DNA of 64,000 nucleotides from an uncultured Eubacteriales bacterium (lineage in GTDB: Bacteria; Bacillota; Clostridia; Tissierellales; Peptoniphilaceae): assembly GCA_900540185.1 (NCBI GenBank), contig UQFH01000004.1, positions 62,001 through 126,000 of the forward strand, written 5' to 3'. The notes beneath the pieces are model-generated. The model was not told the DNA's origin. It searched no databases and saw nothing but the letters and a program-made list of their open reading frames with translations. A program made the translations under genes and the position numbers. Below are positions 25,780-35,032 of this stretch, piece by piece (the first letter of the stretch is position 1; every line of letters starts with the position of its first letter).

Positions 25780-27135
25780 CTAAGCCAATCTCTTAATCCA
25801 TTTTTTCTTGAGTATTCTCGGTGTTCCGATTGCAAGTTTTACAACTTCATCAGTCGACGAAAGAAGAAGTGCTCCCCAAAGCGGCACCCCGAAAAATACA
25901 ACTCCAATTGCTGCAAAAGGAATTCCCACGCACCACGAGCAGAAAAGTTCCAATAACATCGAATACTTTACGTCTCCGCCTCCACGAAATACTCCGACAA
26001 TAGAAACGGAGTTATACATTCTGAAAGGATATGTCGCGCCGAACGCCATTAGTGCAAGTCTTGCCGATTCACGCACGCCCGGAGTTAAGTCCGGGAAGAC
26101 CTTCAGCAAAATGTGCGGAATAAAAATTAAAACCGAGCCTAAAATCACACCCGCCGTAAATCCGACAGTCAAACTTTTAAGCGCCATATCATGTGCTCTG
26201 TCGAGCTTGTTTTCCCCGATTTTTATGCCGAGAATAACAGCGGATGCCGAGGAAACTCCTCTCGCAATAACATAAAGCATATTTGAAATTGCCTGTGCAA
26301 CTTGAATTGCCGCAGTAGCTTCAACGCCGATTTTTGCATATATCGCTCCGTAAACCACTTGTGCAAGACTCCAGAGCGTTTCTTCGACAGTTACAGGCGC
26401 AACAACGCGCACAAAATACTTTCTGAAATCCCTGTCGATCGAAAATAAATCCTTGACATTCGCATAAAGCGGACCTCTGTATTTTCTGATTACATAAATA
26501 AGTACAAAACATTCGGTAAATCTTGCAAAAATCGTTCCGACTGCGGCACCTTTTACTCCGAGAGCCGGAAAGCCGAATTTCCCGAAAATGAAACAGTAGT
26601 TAAAAAATGCATTCACAAAAAACGAAATAAAACTTGCGATGAACGGGCTTCGTGCATTTCCGGTGCTTCGCATTGCAATCCCGATTGCAAAACTCATGCC
26701 CGTTACGATGTATGAAAGGGAAACCACTTTCATATATTTTGCGCCTTCGGCAATTACTCCCAAATCATCAGTAAAAAGCGAAATCAAATATTCAGGAACA
26801 AAATAGGCAAGTATGTTGAAAACAATAGATACCGCAATCGAAAATTTTAGGGCGTAACCGAGAGTTTTCTTAACTCTGTCCATCTCATTTGCACCAAAAA
26901 ATTGGGCAAGCATAATTGACGCCCCCGTATTTATTCCAAATAGTATAAAGCTGTAAAAAAAGAAAACCTGATTTGCAAGTCCGACTCCGGCAATCGAGTT
27001 TGTGCCGAGCTTCGTTATCATGAAAGTATCTAGTGTATTGAGGCTGCTCGTAATTAAACTTTGAAGCATAACCGGTACAGCGATTTTTGTCAGCGAACTT
27101 GTAAATTCTTTGTCCTTAATAATTTTTCTCCACAT
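25780..27135 (-). CDS. MATE family efflux transporter (second type)
   Basis: A 451-residue, 12-helix transporter: MLQSLITSSLNTLDTFMITKLG near the N-terminus, GVKGAAVGTIFARF near residue 195, and GVFRGGGDVKYSM at about 380 are typical MATE. It is a different subfamily from the one at 2921. The start (ATG 27135, with GAGGG eight bases upstream) lies 46 bases inside the end of the kinase gene, an unusually long overlap that ties the two in translation. Confidence 0.88.
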   Translation of the reverse strand: MWRKIIKDKEFTSSLTKIAVPVMLQSLITSSLNTLDTFMITKLGTNSIAGVGLANQVFFFYSFILFGINTGASIMLAQFFGANEMDRVKKTLGYALKFSIAVSIVFNILAYFVPEYLISLFTDDLGVIAEGAKYMKVVSLSYIVTGMSFAIGIAMRSTGNARSPFIASFISFFVNAFFNYCFIFGKFGFPALGVKGAAVGTIFARFTECFVLIYVIRKYRGPLYANVKDLFSIDRDFRKYFVRVVAPVTVEETLWSLAQVVYGAIYAKIGVEATAAIQVAQAISNMLYVIARGVSSASAVILGIKIGENKLDRAHDMALKSLTVGFTAGVILGSVLIFIPHILLKVFPDLTPGVRESARLALMAFGATYPFRMYNSVSIVGVFRGGGDVKYSMLLELFCSWCVGIPFAAIGVVFFGVPLWGALLLSSTDEVVKLAIGTPRILKKKWIKRLA

Positions 27136-27644
27136 ATATTATCCCTCAATTCATTATAATTATTCACTATTATACTGTTTTTATATGTTCTAAATTTTAT
27201 CTCATAATTATATTCATCTTTAAACCATCTGTTTAAAAAATTTAAGTAGTTGTCTCCTTCTCTCGACTTCACACGAAGTTCACGTTTTCTTTTGTCTTCA
27301 TTCACAAAAAATCCCAAATCTCTGTACTTGTCAAGACTCGGAGTCGAGGTGTAACTTCCCTCCAATATCGTTATGTCCCCTTCCGGAATCCATTTTTTAT
27401 AAAACTTGCCGCTCCTGCAATCATACGCTCTAATAAAGAAGCCACTCCCACTTTTTATTTGAGGAATGACTTCTTTTATAAATCGTCTTACATTAAAATT
27501 GCCGGCTCTTTTATCTCTCTTTTCTCCACGTCGGTAGAAAAAATCATCCGCTTCTATTACCCTTACTCCGGGAATATCGCGTTTAAGTTTTTTCGCCAGT
27601 GTTGATTTTCCACTACCGGAAAATCCGTCTAATGTAATAAACAT
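27090..27644 (-). CDS. Uridine-kinase-like P-loop kinase
   Basis: A 184-residue small kinase. P-loop GFSGSGKST (8-16), EADDFFYRR (base/nucleoside region typical of uridine and related kinases) and TILEGSYTS (Walker-B-like). The tail is rich in charged residues. It probably phosphorylates a nucleoside or vitamin; the substrate cannot be read from sequence. It lies between an ECF substrate-binding component (gap three bases) and a MATE transporter (overlap 46 bases), suggesting it acts on the imported compound. Confidence 0.7.
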   Translation of the reverse strand: MFITLDGFSGSGKSTLAKKLKRDIPGVRVIEADDFFYRRGEKRDKRAGNFNVRRFIKEVIPQIKSGSGFFIRAYDCRSGKFYKKWIPEGDITILEGSYTSTPSLDKYRDLGFFVNEDKRKRELRVKSREGDNYLNFLNRWFKDEYNYEIKFRTYKNSIIVNNYNELRDNICGEKLLRTKNLQVR

Positions 27645-27647
27645 ATC

Positions 27648-28181
27648 TTATCTGTTGTTTTCAAGCAATTTTCTAAGCATAATAACAATCGGCGGAACTA
27701 TTACGACAAGCATTATGATGCCTGCGATAACCATTGCGAATGCTCCTGCGATAAATGCTTTGAATGTGAAAGGTTCAACCCCTGCAACAACTTGAACTTC
27801 GATAAATTTCATAAGTGCATAAACAACTCTTCCTGCAAGCATTGCGAGCACCAAAGAGATGAGTGTTCCAACATAGTCTTTTTTAAACATACGTTGGAAA
27901 AGTCCTGCAAAAAGTCCATAGCTTGCGAGTTCAGGAATCATTACGAGCCATTTTGCAACCGGCGGCATTCCTGTTATAAGTCCACTTAAAACTACGGAAA
28001 ACGCTCCGGTTAAAAGACCGCTTACCGGTCCGAGTAAAAGTCCTGCCACAAGTGCCGGAAGATGCATAGGTAAGAATGTCCATGCATTCGGAACACTGTG
28101 AAATGCCCATGGTATTATCACGCCTAAAGCAATAAATACAGCAGTTAATACCATTTCTCGTGTAGTAATTTTTTGTTTCAT
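27648..28181 (-). CDS. ECF transporter S component
   Basis: A 177-residue membrane protein with about six helices. The N-terminus TTREMVLTAVFIALGVIIP and the following MHLPALVAGLLLGPVSGLLTG are diagnostic for the substrate-binding subunit of energy-coupling-factor vitamin importers, which share a common T/A1/A2 module encoded elsewhere. Specificity is unknown. The GGAGG SD lies in the short gap after the hom gene, so it is in that operon. Confidence 0.85.
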   Translation of the reverse strand: MKQKITTREMVLTAVFIALGVIIPWAFHSVPNAWTFLPMHLPALVAGLLLGPVSGLLTGAFSVVLSGLITGMPPVAKWLVMIPELASYGLFAGLFQRMFKKDYVGTLISLVLAMLAGRVVYALMKFIEVQVVAGVEPFTFKAFIAGAFAMVIAGIIMLVVIVPPIVIMLRKLLENNR

Positions 28182-28190
28182 AAAAACCTC

Positions 28191-29369
28191 CTAGCTTAAT
28201 TCTCCGTCGCCGTAAACGGCAAAGAAGAATCTTTCATCTGTATCCTCTATTTTTTCGAGTAAATCGATACAGGTGTCAAGACTTATATTTCTTGTTGTAA
28301 TAACAAAACTGTCTTGCGTTTCAAAAATCGAGTGCACATACGGAAGCAAAATTCTTTCGATTTTATAGGAGCCTTGGTCAAACGAAAAATAAAATCTGTG
28401 TGTGATTCTAGTTTCGTCAATTTTAGCTTTTTCAGGCAGGGTCAGCTTTATATCATCGCCATTAATAATTTCTATCAAATCAAGTAAAACCCCGTTCGAT
28501 GCGGAATATTTTCCCGCTCCTTCACCTATAATCTGCACTTCTCCAATAATATCCCCGACCATGCCGAGCATATTGTTGTTGCCTCGTACATTCGCTCTCA
28601 AAGTGGACTGTTCATACAAAGTCGGCGCAACAATTGCTGCAATCTTGTCGTTGTCAATCATTGCATAGCTCATGAGTTTCGGAGTCAGTTTATGTCTTTC
28701 AAAAAAACCGAAATCGAGATTTCTAATGTTTTGGATGCCGTATGTCGGAATATCTTCTGGAACTACATATTTATTAAATGCGAGCATCATTGAAATAATG
28801 AGCTTATTTCTCGAATCCACTCCTGTAATGTCATCAAAATAATCCGGCTCCTGATATCTCAAAATTCTACTTTTTAAAAGAGCTTCTTTGAAATCAATGC
28901 CATCCCTTTTCATCATGTCCAAAATAAAATTGCTGGTTCCGTTGAAATTGCCGTAAACCTTGCTGATACTATTTATCTTTCCATACTCGGAAAGAGTTTT
29001 GATCCACGGAAGACCCGCGCCGACCGTCGATTCAAATCTGAACTTGACATTGTTTTCATTTGCGAGCTCAATAAACTCAGCTAAATGATTTGCGACGATT
29101 TCCTTGTTTGCGGAAACAACATTCTTCCCTCTTTTCAAAGCCTCGGTAGCGATTTCGTATGCAACAGCGTTGTCACCGATTGCAATTACAATAGTGTCGA
29201 TTTCGTCGTCATTCAAAATTTCCTCCCTGTCGGTTGTGAAGAGAAGACTGTCTCGTCCTTTAAGACCGCGAACCAATATTTTTTTTACTTTTATGTCGCT
29301 CATTTTTGAATTTATCAGCTCGTATACTCCGCTGCCGATAGTTCCAAACCCCATAAGGCCGATTTGCAT
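28191..29369 (-). CDS. hom: Homoserine dehydrogenase
   Basis: 392 residues starting at ATG 29369 behind GAGGTGG (GTG 29378 lies in the SD). It has the Rossmann fingerprint GLMGFGTIGSGV, SANKEIVANH, the substrate-domain element STVGAGLPWIKTL and NGTSNFILDMM. DVTGVDSRNKL-like DDITGVDSRNKL holds the catalytic Asp/Lys. It reduces aspartate semialdehyde to homoserine for threonine and methionine. The C-terminal region is short and I do not see a clear ACT domain. No other threonine-pathway gene is next to it. Confidence 0.93.
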   Translation of the reverse strand: MQIGLMGFGTIGSGVYELINSKMSDIKVKKILVRGLKGRDSLLFTTDREEILNDDEIDTIVIAIGDNAVAYEIATEALKRGKNVVSANKEIVANHLAEFIELANENNVKFRFESTVGAGLPWIKTLSEYGKINSISKVYGNFNGTSNFILDMMKRDGIDFKEALLKSRILRYQEPDYFDDITGVDSRNKLIISMMLAFNKYVVPEDIPTYGIQNIRNLDFGFFERHKLTPKLMSYAMIDNDKIAAIVAPTLYEQSTLRANVRGNNNMLGMVGDIIGEVQIIGEGAGKYSASNGVLLDLIEIINGDDIKLTLPEKAKIDETRITHRFYFSFDQGSYKIERILLPYVHSIFETQDSFVITTRNISLDTCIDLLEKIEDTDERFFFAVYGDGELS

Positions 29370-29387
29370 CAATACCACCTCAATACA

Positions 29388-29416
29388 ATTCTACCATTAA
29401 ATTAAAATTCTGTAAA
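29388..29416 (-). promoter_or_regulatory. Possible promoter of hom-ECF-kinase-MATE genes, overlapping a small hairpin
   Basis: Minus strand TTTACA (29411-29416), 17 bases, TAGAAT (29388-29393). TTCTGT-TT-ACAGAA (29408-29421) at the -35 box, followed by TTTTAATTTAA, could also be a weak terminator for the PAP2 gene. Confidence 0.45.
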
Positions 29417-29430
29417 CAGAAAAACAAAAT

Positions 29431-30060
29431 TTAACCCATATAATATAATTCTTTTCTATAAATTATTCCGGCCGAGTACATTAAATACTCCATCGCATTT
29501 GAGAAAAATAGTCCCCACATAAGTCCGACAGCGACGTCCGTCGGATAATGAACGCCGAAATAAAGCCTTGTAAATGCAACATACGTCGCAAAAAGTGTGC
29601 CGAAAACCGCCGTGATTCTGCATGTCTTTTTTGACGATGTGCTATTTCTTATTATTAAATACAAACATCCGAAAAAACATGCGGAAGCGGCACTGTGTCC
29701 CGAAGGAAACGAATGCCCCGACTCGAGAAAGTGCGCATATGAAGGTCGCACTCTAGTGTAAAATGATTTTATTCCCTCGTTTATCCCTGTTGATAATAAC
29801 ATTGTTAGAGCGAGGTAAAATCCGTATCTCCATTTTTTCATTGCGATTAAAATTATAACCGCAACTGCACACAATATTACCGCATTTATAGGATTAAAAA
29901 TACTCGTTATGAACAAATTGAAATCATAAATTGAATCGCTTTTATCCCCCAAGAAAATCATCGCGATATCTTTATCGAGTTCCGAAAAAATTCCCGTCGG
30001 AATTATTATCGTAAGGAAAATTGTTACAATTCCAAAAATTAGAAGATTTTTTCTCTTCAT
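29431..30060 (-). CDS. PAP2 superfamily phosphatase
   Basis: A 209-residue membrane protein with about five helices and the three PAP2 motifs: KSFYTRVRP, PSGHS and TRLYFGVHYPTD. Such enzymes remove phosphate from undecaprenyl pyrophosphate or phosphatidic/phosphatidylglycerol phosphate at the outer membrane face. The exact lipid substrate is not determinable. Its start overlaps the end of the HAD gene by four bases (ATGA type). Confidence 0.9.
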   Translation of the reverse strand: MKRKNLLIFGIVTIFLTIIIPTGIFSELDKDIAMIFLGDKSDSIYDFNLFITSIFNPINAVILCAVAVIILIAMKKWRYGFYLALTMLLSTGINEGIKSFYTRVRPSYAHFLESGHSFPSGHSAASACFFGCLYLIIRNSTSSKKTCRITAVFGTLFATYVAFTRLYFGVHYPTDVAVGLMWGLFFSNAMEYLMYSAGIIYRKELYYMG

Positions 30061-30785
30061 CCGAGTAGCCTTTCAATTTCCGCTCTAAGCTCATCCGCAT
30101 TGTGCGCCACATTTAAATCATAGTCCACTTCGCGACCGTTAAAATAAATAGCCATCATTCCTGCGGACAGCGCACCCATAACATCGCCTTGAGGATTGTC
30201 CCCAATCATAATCGAGTGCTTTTTGTCACAACCGCTCTTGTGGATTACGTGCGCATAAAATTTCGGGTCCGGCTTTCCATATCCGAAGTCACCCGAGACG
30301 AAAATGTCTTTAAAGAGATGGCGAATGCCCAATGTATCAATTTTTTTGTGTTGAATTTCGCTAAGTCCGTTTGTTACTATTCCGAGTTTGTGCACTTTAC
30401 TTAAATCCGCCAAAAGTTCAACCATCCCAGGAAGTGCTTCCGTATAATCGTTTCTTCTTTTTAAAACCGTTTCATAAAATTCATCTTTCGAAACTCCGCT
30501 GAAAATATCCTTCAAGTCGCTCCATACTGCTTCCTTAAAAAGTTCCATATGCTCTTCTTCGTACGGAGTTTCCATCAACAGAAAATCGAGCGGATCAATT
30601 CCGATTGTTTCATTGTACTGAAATTCAAAATATTTAATCATTCTCGGTCTTAAAGATGTCCTTAGTTTTCTTCTGAACAAATCCGCATCCATGTCGACTT
30701 TTAAATCCGCTCTTATTCGTTCATAAATTCTTTTGTTGCAATTTTTGGTATCCAAAATTGTGTCATCCAAATCAAAAAAAATCAT
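30057..30785 (-). CDS. HAD family hydrolase (YjjG/PhnX-like nucleotidase group)
   Basis: 242 residues. Motif I FFDLDDTILDT, motif II IVTNG, motif III Lys in GYGKPDPKFY and motif IV MIGDNPQGDVMGA are complete, with a helical cap at residues 20-90. This layout is that of YjjG/YfnB nucleotidases acting on non-canonical pyrimidine nucleotides. It overlaps both neighbours by four bases. Confidence 0.9.
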   Translation of the reverse strand: MIFFDLDDTILDTKNCNKRIYERIRADLKVDMDADLFRRKLRTSLRPRMIKYFEFQYNETIGIDPLDFLLMETPYEEEHMELFKEAVWSDLKDIFSGVSKDEFYETVLKRRNDYTEALPGMVELLADLSKVHKLGIVTNGLSEIQHKKIDTLGIRHLFKDIFVSGDFGYGKPDPKFYAHVIHKSGCDKKHSIMIGDNPQGDVMGALSAGMMAIYFNGREVDYDLNVAHNADELRAEIERLLG

Positions 30786-31654
30786 AATTCCTCCATAAAA
30801 TTTATAATAACAACTTCCGCTCTATTAAAAAACCTCGGCCCCAAATATTTTTTCTTCGATGCCCCGGAAGTTAAAAACATATTTTGTTTGCCTTTTTTAT
30901 AAAGTCCCTTTTGAAACTTCGGAAAAAAACCTTGCCCCGGTGCAACAATTGCACCTATAAAAGGCAGTCTCGCGTGTCCCCCGTGAGCGTGTCCGGTGAG
31001 TACCAAATCGAAACCCGCATCCATATATTTTTCAAAATATTCCGGGCGATGCACGAGTAAAATATTAAACTTCTCATTGTCGAGCGTTTCTTTAAAATAA
31101 AGAAGTGAATAATTAAAATCGCTTTCATTCACAGTCGCGTCGTCAATTCCATATATCTCGAAATTCGAAATCGAAATCGGCGAAGTTTTTCTCGAGAGAT
31201 ATGTCGAATTATTTTTAAAATAGTTTATAAGCACCGGTAGATCTTTTCGACGAACTTCGTGGTTTCCAATCACATAAAAAGTTTCTCTCTCGCCGATTGC
31301 CGAAAAGAGTTCATCGACATTGTAATCCTCCGCTTTATCATCAACTATGTCGCCACCCAAAAACACAAACTCCGAGTCCCGCGCCTCGCTTTTTATAATC
31401 TCAAGCACTCCGTCTGCAGGGTTCGAATGATAGTCTGCAATAAAAATCGCTTTGAAATTTCCACGAATTTTTTTCGATTTTATTTCGAGAATCGTCTTCT
31501 TCGCTTTCTTTGAATACAAAAACCCGAAAATAGTGAGTAGAACAAGTTCCAATATCAAAAGCTTGAGCGATTTAAAAATAAAAACATTCGAAAAAACAAA
31601 TGCCGCAAACACTATAAATTTAAATAAAAAAATCTTTCGCATATTAAAATTCAT
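30782..31654 (-). CDS. Membrane-anchored metallophosphoesterase (YkuE-like)
   Basis: 290 residues: two N-terminal hydrophobic segments (about 8-25 and 30-47), then a calcineurin-like domain with FIADYHS, GGDIVDD, VIGNHE, LLVHRPEYF and LTGHAHGGHARLP. Related YkuE and LpxG-type proteins act on lipid or glycerol-phosphate substrates; the role here is unknown. It neighbours a PAP2 lipid phosphatase and a HAD phosphatase, giving three phosphatase genes in a row. Confidence 0.88.
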   Translation of the reverse strand: MNFNMRKIFLFKFIVFAAFVFSNVFIFKSLKLLILELVLLTIFGFLYSKKAKKTILEIKSKKIRGNFKAIFIADYHSNPADGVLEIIKSEARDSEFVFLGGDIVDDKAEDYNVDELFSAIGERETFYVIGNHEVRRKDLPVLINYFKNNSTYLSRKTSPISISNFEIYGIDDATVNESDFNYSLLYFKETLDNEKFNILLVHRPEYFEKYMDAGFDLVLTGHAHGGHARLPFIGAIVAPGQGFFPKFQKGLYKKGKQNMFLTSGASKKKYLGPRFFNRAEVVIINFMEEL

Positions 31655-31655
31655 T

Positions 31656-32198
31656 TTAAAATTTTACAAAATCAAAAATTATACCTATGAGAAACGCTCC
31701 CAAAATAATAAATCCCGGGTGCAGTTTGTTTAGTTTTTCCCTCATAAAAAATACAAGCGCCATAATCACGGCCATTCCAAGAGTGTAAAGACCTTCCACT
31801 TCTTTGAAAAGGGAAATGTAAATCGGGATTATAGCCGCAGCGATAAATCCGATTGAAACCGGTTTTAAAGTCTTTAAAATATTTTGCATATAAGGACTTT
31901 TTCTGTATTTTTCAATGAGTTTCGCAATCATTATCACAATTATTAAAGACGGCAAAACTAAACTAAGGGGTGCTATAATTCCGTATAAAATTCCGCCCGC
32001 CTTTATTCCTGCAAATGTCGCCATATTTATTCCAATCGGTCCCGGCGTCGACTCGCTCACGGCAATCATAGTCAGGAGTTCATCCTGCGTGAAATATCCG
32101 AAAGTTTCGCCCATCTTTGCCAAAAACGGAATTGTCGCAAGTCCGCCCCCAATCGAGAAGAGTCCCGTTTTAAAAAATTCATAAATCAGTCTTAGCAT
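31656..32198 (-). CDS. chrA: Chromate transporter half-subunit (ChrA-type), second gene
   Basis: A 180-residue membrane protein with five or six helices. FFKTGLFSIGGGLATIPFL is the CHR-domain signature, followed by STPGPIGINMATFAG. It overlaps its partner by 20 bases, and together they form the two-gene short-chain ChrA type. Members transport chromate or related oxyanions; in anaerobes the real substrate is unclear. Confidence 0.88.
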   Translation of the reverse strand: MLRLIYEFFKTGLFSIGGGLATIPFLAKMGETFGYFTQDELLTMIAVSESTPGPIGINMATFAGIKAGGILYGIIAPLSLVLPSLIIVIMIAKLIEKYRKSPYMQNILKTLKPVSIGFIAAAIIPIYISLFKEVEGLYTLGMAVIMALVFFMREKLNKLHPGFIILGAFLIGIIFDFVKF

Positions 32199-32703
32199 AT
32201 TTCACCTCAATCATCGAAACGATTGCAAACATAAGCACAATTAAAGGAAGCGGCACTTTTAAAAATGCGAGAGTTAGAGCGATTGCGATATAAGCGATGC
32301 TCCTTACCGACTTTGCTTCCTTTATAAACATCTTGTACAAGGTGTGCAGTATCAGCGCCGAGACCGTAATTTTCACGAGTTTTGTGCCGTAGTAAAATTT
32401 GTCCGACAAAATATCTATAAATCTGTAGATGATGCTTATAATTATAATCGACGGCGCAATAAATCCGAGTGTCGCAACAATCGCACCCGGAACTTTCGCA
32501 TGCTTATAACCCACAAATGTCGCCGTGTTTACACCGATTATGCCGGGAGTCGCCTGTCCGATCGCAAAGTATTCCAAGAGTTCGTCTTCTGTCGCCCATT
32601 TTTTGTTTTCGGCAATTTCTCGTATTAAAATAGGAAGCATTGCATAACCCCCACCGAATGTGGTAATTCCTATCTTAAAAAAAGCGATAAATAATTCAAT
32701 CAC
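32179..32703 (-). CDS. chrA: Chromate transporter half-subunit (ChrA-type), first gene
   Basis: 174 residues, paralogue of the downstream half: FFKIGITTFGGGYAMLPIL and ATPGIIGVNTATFVGY are the CHR motifs. The two halves probably form a heterodimer. The start overlaps the racemase stop by four bases. Confidence 0.88.
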   Translation of the reverse strand: MIELFIAFFKIGITTFGGGYAMLPILIREIAENKKWATEDELLEYFAIGQATPGIIGVNTATFVGYKHAKVPGAIVATLGFIAPSIIIISIIYRFIDILSDKFYYGTKLVKITVSALILHTLYKMFIKEAKSVRSIAYIAIALTLAFLKVPLPLIVLMFAIVSMIEVKYAKTDL

Positions 32704-33362
32704 GCATATGCCTCCCTCACCGTCTCATCGACCAGTACATTCATTGCATCTATTACATTGTCATTTTTTATATCCAAAAGAGAAAGCTCCGTACATGCAA
32801 GAATTACTCCCGCTTTTTCGGATTTTTCCTCAAGCATTTTTCGAAATTCCGGGAAATTTTGAAGCTTCGGCTCCTCGCCCTGTTTAATTCTATAAATTGT
32901 ATCATTGGATATTCTCTTTTCTTCGTCTGTTAAAGGCAAATATTCTTTATCTTCCTGCTCGAGATATTTTTTATAAATTTTCGACTTATATGTCCCCTCC
33001 GTCGCAAAAACATAAGTTCTGTCACTCGCCTTTTTCGCCGCAAGATGAATCATATTCAAAATTTTTATATCGGTCATCTTTACAAACTCATCATAATAAA
33101 AATGGCTGGTGTTGCAAGGAATAATTATAAAATCTGCGCCCCAAACTTCCGCCATCTTAAAATTGTTCTTAAAATGCTCCAACAACTCTTTTGAGTCGCC
33201 GCTTACAATGGACTTCGTTCTGTCCGGCATAAGACAATCGGAAATTATCAGCGTTTCTATATGCTCCTGGTCCTTTGTCGCAGGAGATTTTTCAATTATT
33301 CTCGTATAGCAATCCGAAGTTGCAAGCGGTCCCATCCCGCCGACAATACATAATTTCCTCAT
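32700..33362 (-). CDS. Aspartate/glutamate racemase family protein
   Basis: 220 residues with GGMGPLATSDCYTRI at the N-terminus, IIPCNTSHFYYD with the first catalytic Cys and VILACTELSLL with the second. This is the cofactor-independent Asp/Glu/hydantoin racemase fold; the GGMGP start is typical of aspartate racemases. It may supply D-Asp for wall crossbridges, but substrate is inferred only at family level. Confidence 0.88.
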   Translation of the reverse strand: MRKLCIVGGMGPLATSDCYTRIIEKSPATKDQEHIETLIISDCLMPDRTKSIVSGDSKELLEHFKNNFKMAEVWGADFIIIPCNTSHFYYDEFVKMTDIKILNMIHLAAKKASDRTYVFATEGTYKSKIYKKYLEQEDKEYLPLTDEEKRISNDTIYRIKQGEEPKLQNFPEFRKMLEEKSEKAGVILACTELSLLDIKNDNVIDAMNVLVDETVREAYA

Positions 33363-33589
33363 TATCTTCCCTCAAATTCTTTTGATGTTCTTACCGACTC
33401 GAAATGTCCGTCAATTAAAACTTTTCTGACGCGTCCGTAAAAATCAAATCTTGAAATCATGACCTCGCGGCCACAACCCACACATTTGATTTTCATATCG
33501 ACTCCGGTCTTTATTATTTGCCACTCATTTTTTCCGCAAGGATGCGGTTTTTTCATCGTGACTATATCGCCTTCAAATATCTTAAGCAT
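33362..33589 (-). CDS. DUF951 family small protein
   Basis: A 75-residue protein with GDIVTMKKPHPCGKNEW and KCVGCGREVMISR; the Cys/His pattern suggests a small zinc or nucleic-acid-binding fold. The DUF951 family (Bacillus YyzM) commonly accompanies mscS-like genes, as here, overlapping mscS by eight bases. Function is unknown. Confidence 0.85.
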   Translation of the reverse strand: MLKIFEGDIVTMKKPHPCGKNEWQIIKTGVDMKIKCVGCGREVMISRFDFYGRVRKVLIDGHFESVRTSKEFEGR

Positions 33590-34430
33590 TTTTATCCGTC
33601 TTTAGATTGATATCCATCTTGTTGTATGGAATTTCAATATTATTCCTATCCAATATATTTTTAATTTCTTCTCTCATTTCGCGCTCAATTCTCCATTGCT
33701 CACCCGGAACCGCATATGCCACAACTCTTAATAGCACCCCGGAATCCATGAGTTCGACCGGTGCTTGAAGAACCGGTGCTTCGATAACCGATTTCGCCCC
33801 GTCAAATTTTTCTGTGAGACCTTTTGTCAGCAATTCCTTCGCTCTTTCTAAATCCGATTCATAAGAAATCGACACTTCAACCATCGCCCTTTGAATGTTT
33901 TTGGACCTGTTTGTGACGATTTTTATAAGATTGTTCGGAATCGTGTGAAGCTCGCCGTTGAAATCTCTTATAGTTGTGATTCTAAGAGCAACGTCAACAA
34001 CAACTCCTTCCTTCCCCGCAATAGAAACATAGTCTCCAATGTTGAACACGTTTTCAGCAAGAATAAATATTCCACTTATAAAGTCCTCTATAAATGTCTT
34101 TGCTGCAAGACCGATTGCAAGACCCCCGATTCCGGCAGTAGCAACAAGTCCCTTCGCATCAATTCCGAAAATACTTAAAGATGCAAAAAACCAAATGATA
34201 AGTATAAAGGTTTTTGTGAGCGATTCAACGAGAGAGATGAGCGTTTGAAATCTCTTTCCCTCAGGTCCGTGAAGCGATGTAAACCTCTTTTTTATAGATT
34301 TAAGTATAACTTTTTGTATCACTCTCACAATGAGAAAAGACACAATTAAAAGTCCTCCGGCAAGCAAAAGCTTGCTGAAGAACTTCAATTCACCATTTTC
34401 ATTTAAAAAAAATGTCTTTAAAACTTCCAA
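33582..34430 (-). CDS. mscS: MscS family mechanosensitive channel
   Basis: 282 residues. Three N-terminal helices end in the pore-lining TM3 GLVATAGIGGLAIGLAAKTF, followed by the beta domain (FNIGDYVSIAGKEGVVVDV) and the alpha/beta C-terminus. It releases solutes on hypo-osmotic shock. Followed in the operon by DUF951, a common pairing. Confidence 0.92.
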   Translation of the reverse strand: MEVLKTFFLNENGELKFFSKLLLAGGLLIVSFLIVRVIQKVILKSIKKRFTSLHGPEGKRFQTLISLVESLTKTFILIIWFFASLSIFGIDAKGLVATAGIGGLAIGLAAKTFIEDFISGIFILAENVFNIGDYVSIAGKEGVVVDVALRITTIRDFNGELHTIPNNLIKIVTNRSKNIQRAMVEVSISYESDLERAKELLTKGLTEKFDGAKSVIEAPVLQAPVELMDSGVLLRVVAYAVPGEQWRIEREMREEIKNILDRNNIEIPYNKMDINLKTDKNA

Positions 34431-34439
34431 ATTTATCTC

Positions 34440-35021
34440 CTAAATTTCGATTAAATGTCCTGCATTCTTAACTGTTGTGTAGATGTCGTACATATTTGTG
34501 ATTGTTCCGACTTTTACGCTTTCTTTAAGTTTGAAGAAATCGAGGCATAGTCCGCATGCTGCAACTTTTACGCCATTTGATTCCAATTTTTTCAAGTCTT
34601 CCAAAATGTCGCCTTCTTCGCAAACAAGTTTTACACCTTCGTTTACAAATAACATTTTGTCCGGAAGATTTCCACTTTCAAGAACTGTGTAAATAAAGCT
34701 CTTGATGAGAATTTTTCCAAGTTCCTTATCACTTCCGAAGAAGTTTTGTTTGAACAAAATTACGGAATCACCATTAATAAATGTTCCTTTGCCCTCTGTT
34801 GAGTGAGCTTCGCCGTCTTTTGTGATTGTGACTTCAAAATCGCTTCCGACTTCCTTTGCCACAACTTTACAGTTCAAAGATTCGCCGAGTTTTCTCAAAT
34901 TTTCTCTTGCAACTTCGTTGTCAACAACAGAAGTCACCTCATTAACATCAGCCTTATCCAATTCTTTTTTGGTTCTAATAACCGGTTCCGGACAATCAAG
35001 TCCTCTTAAATCAAGTTTCAT
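34440..35021 (-). CDS. yedF: YedF family sulfurtransferase-like selenium-metabolism protein
   Basis: 193 residues: an N-terminal TusA domain (LDLRGLDCPEPVIRTKKEL with the CPxP motif) fused to a DsrE-like domain ending in VKVAACGLCLDFF and GHLIEI. This fusion is the YedF protein often found with selenium-utilisation genes. No selD, selA or selB is in the window, so a role in selenium delivery here is inferred. GGAGGTG precedes the ATG. Confidence 0.88.
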   Translation of the reverse strand: MKLDLRGLDCPEPVIRTKKELDKADVNEVTSVVDNEVARENLRKLGESLNCKVVAKEVGSDFEVTITKDGEAHSTEGKGTFINGDSVILFKQNFFGSDKELGKILIKSFIYTVLESGNLPDKMLFVNEGVKLVCEEGDILEDLKKLESNGVKVAACGLCLDFFKLKESVKVGTITNMYDIYTTVKNAGHLIEI

Positions 35022-35032
35022 TTAAACACCTC

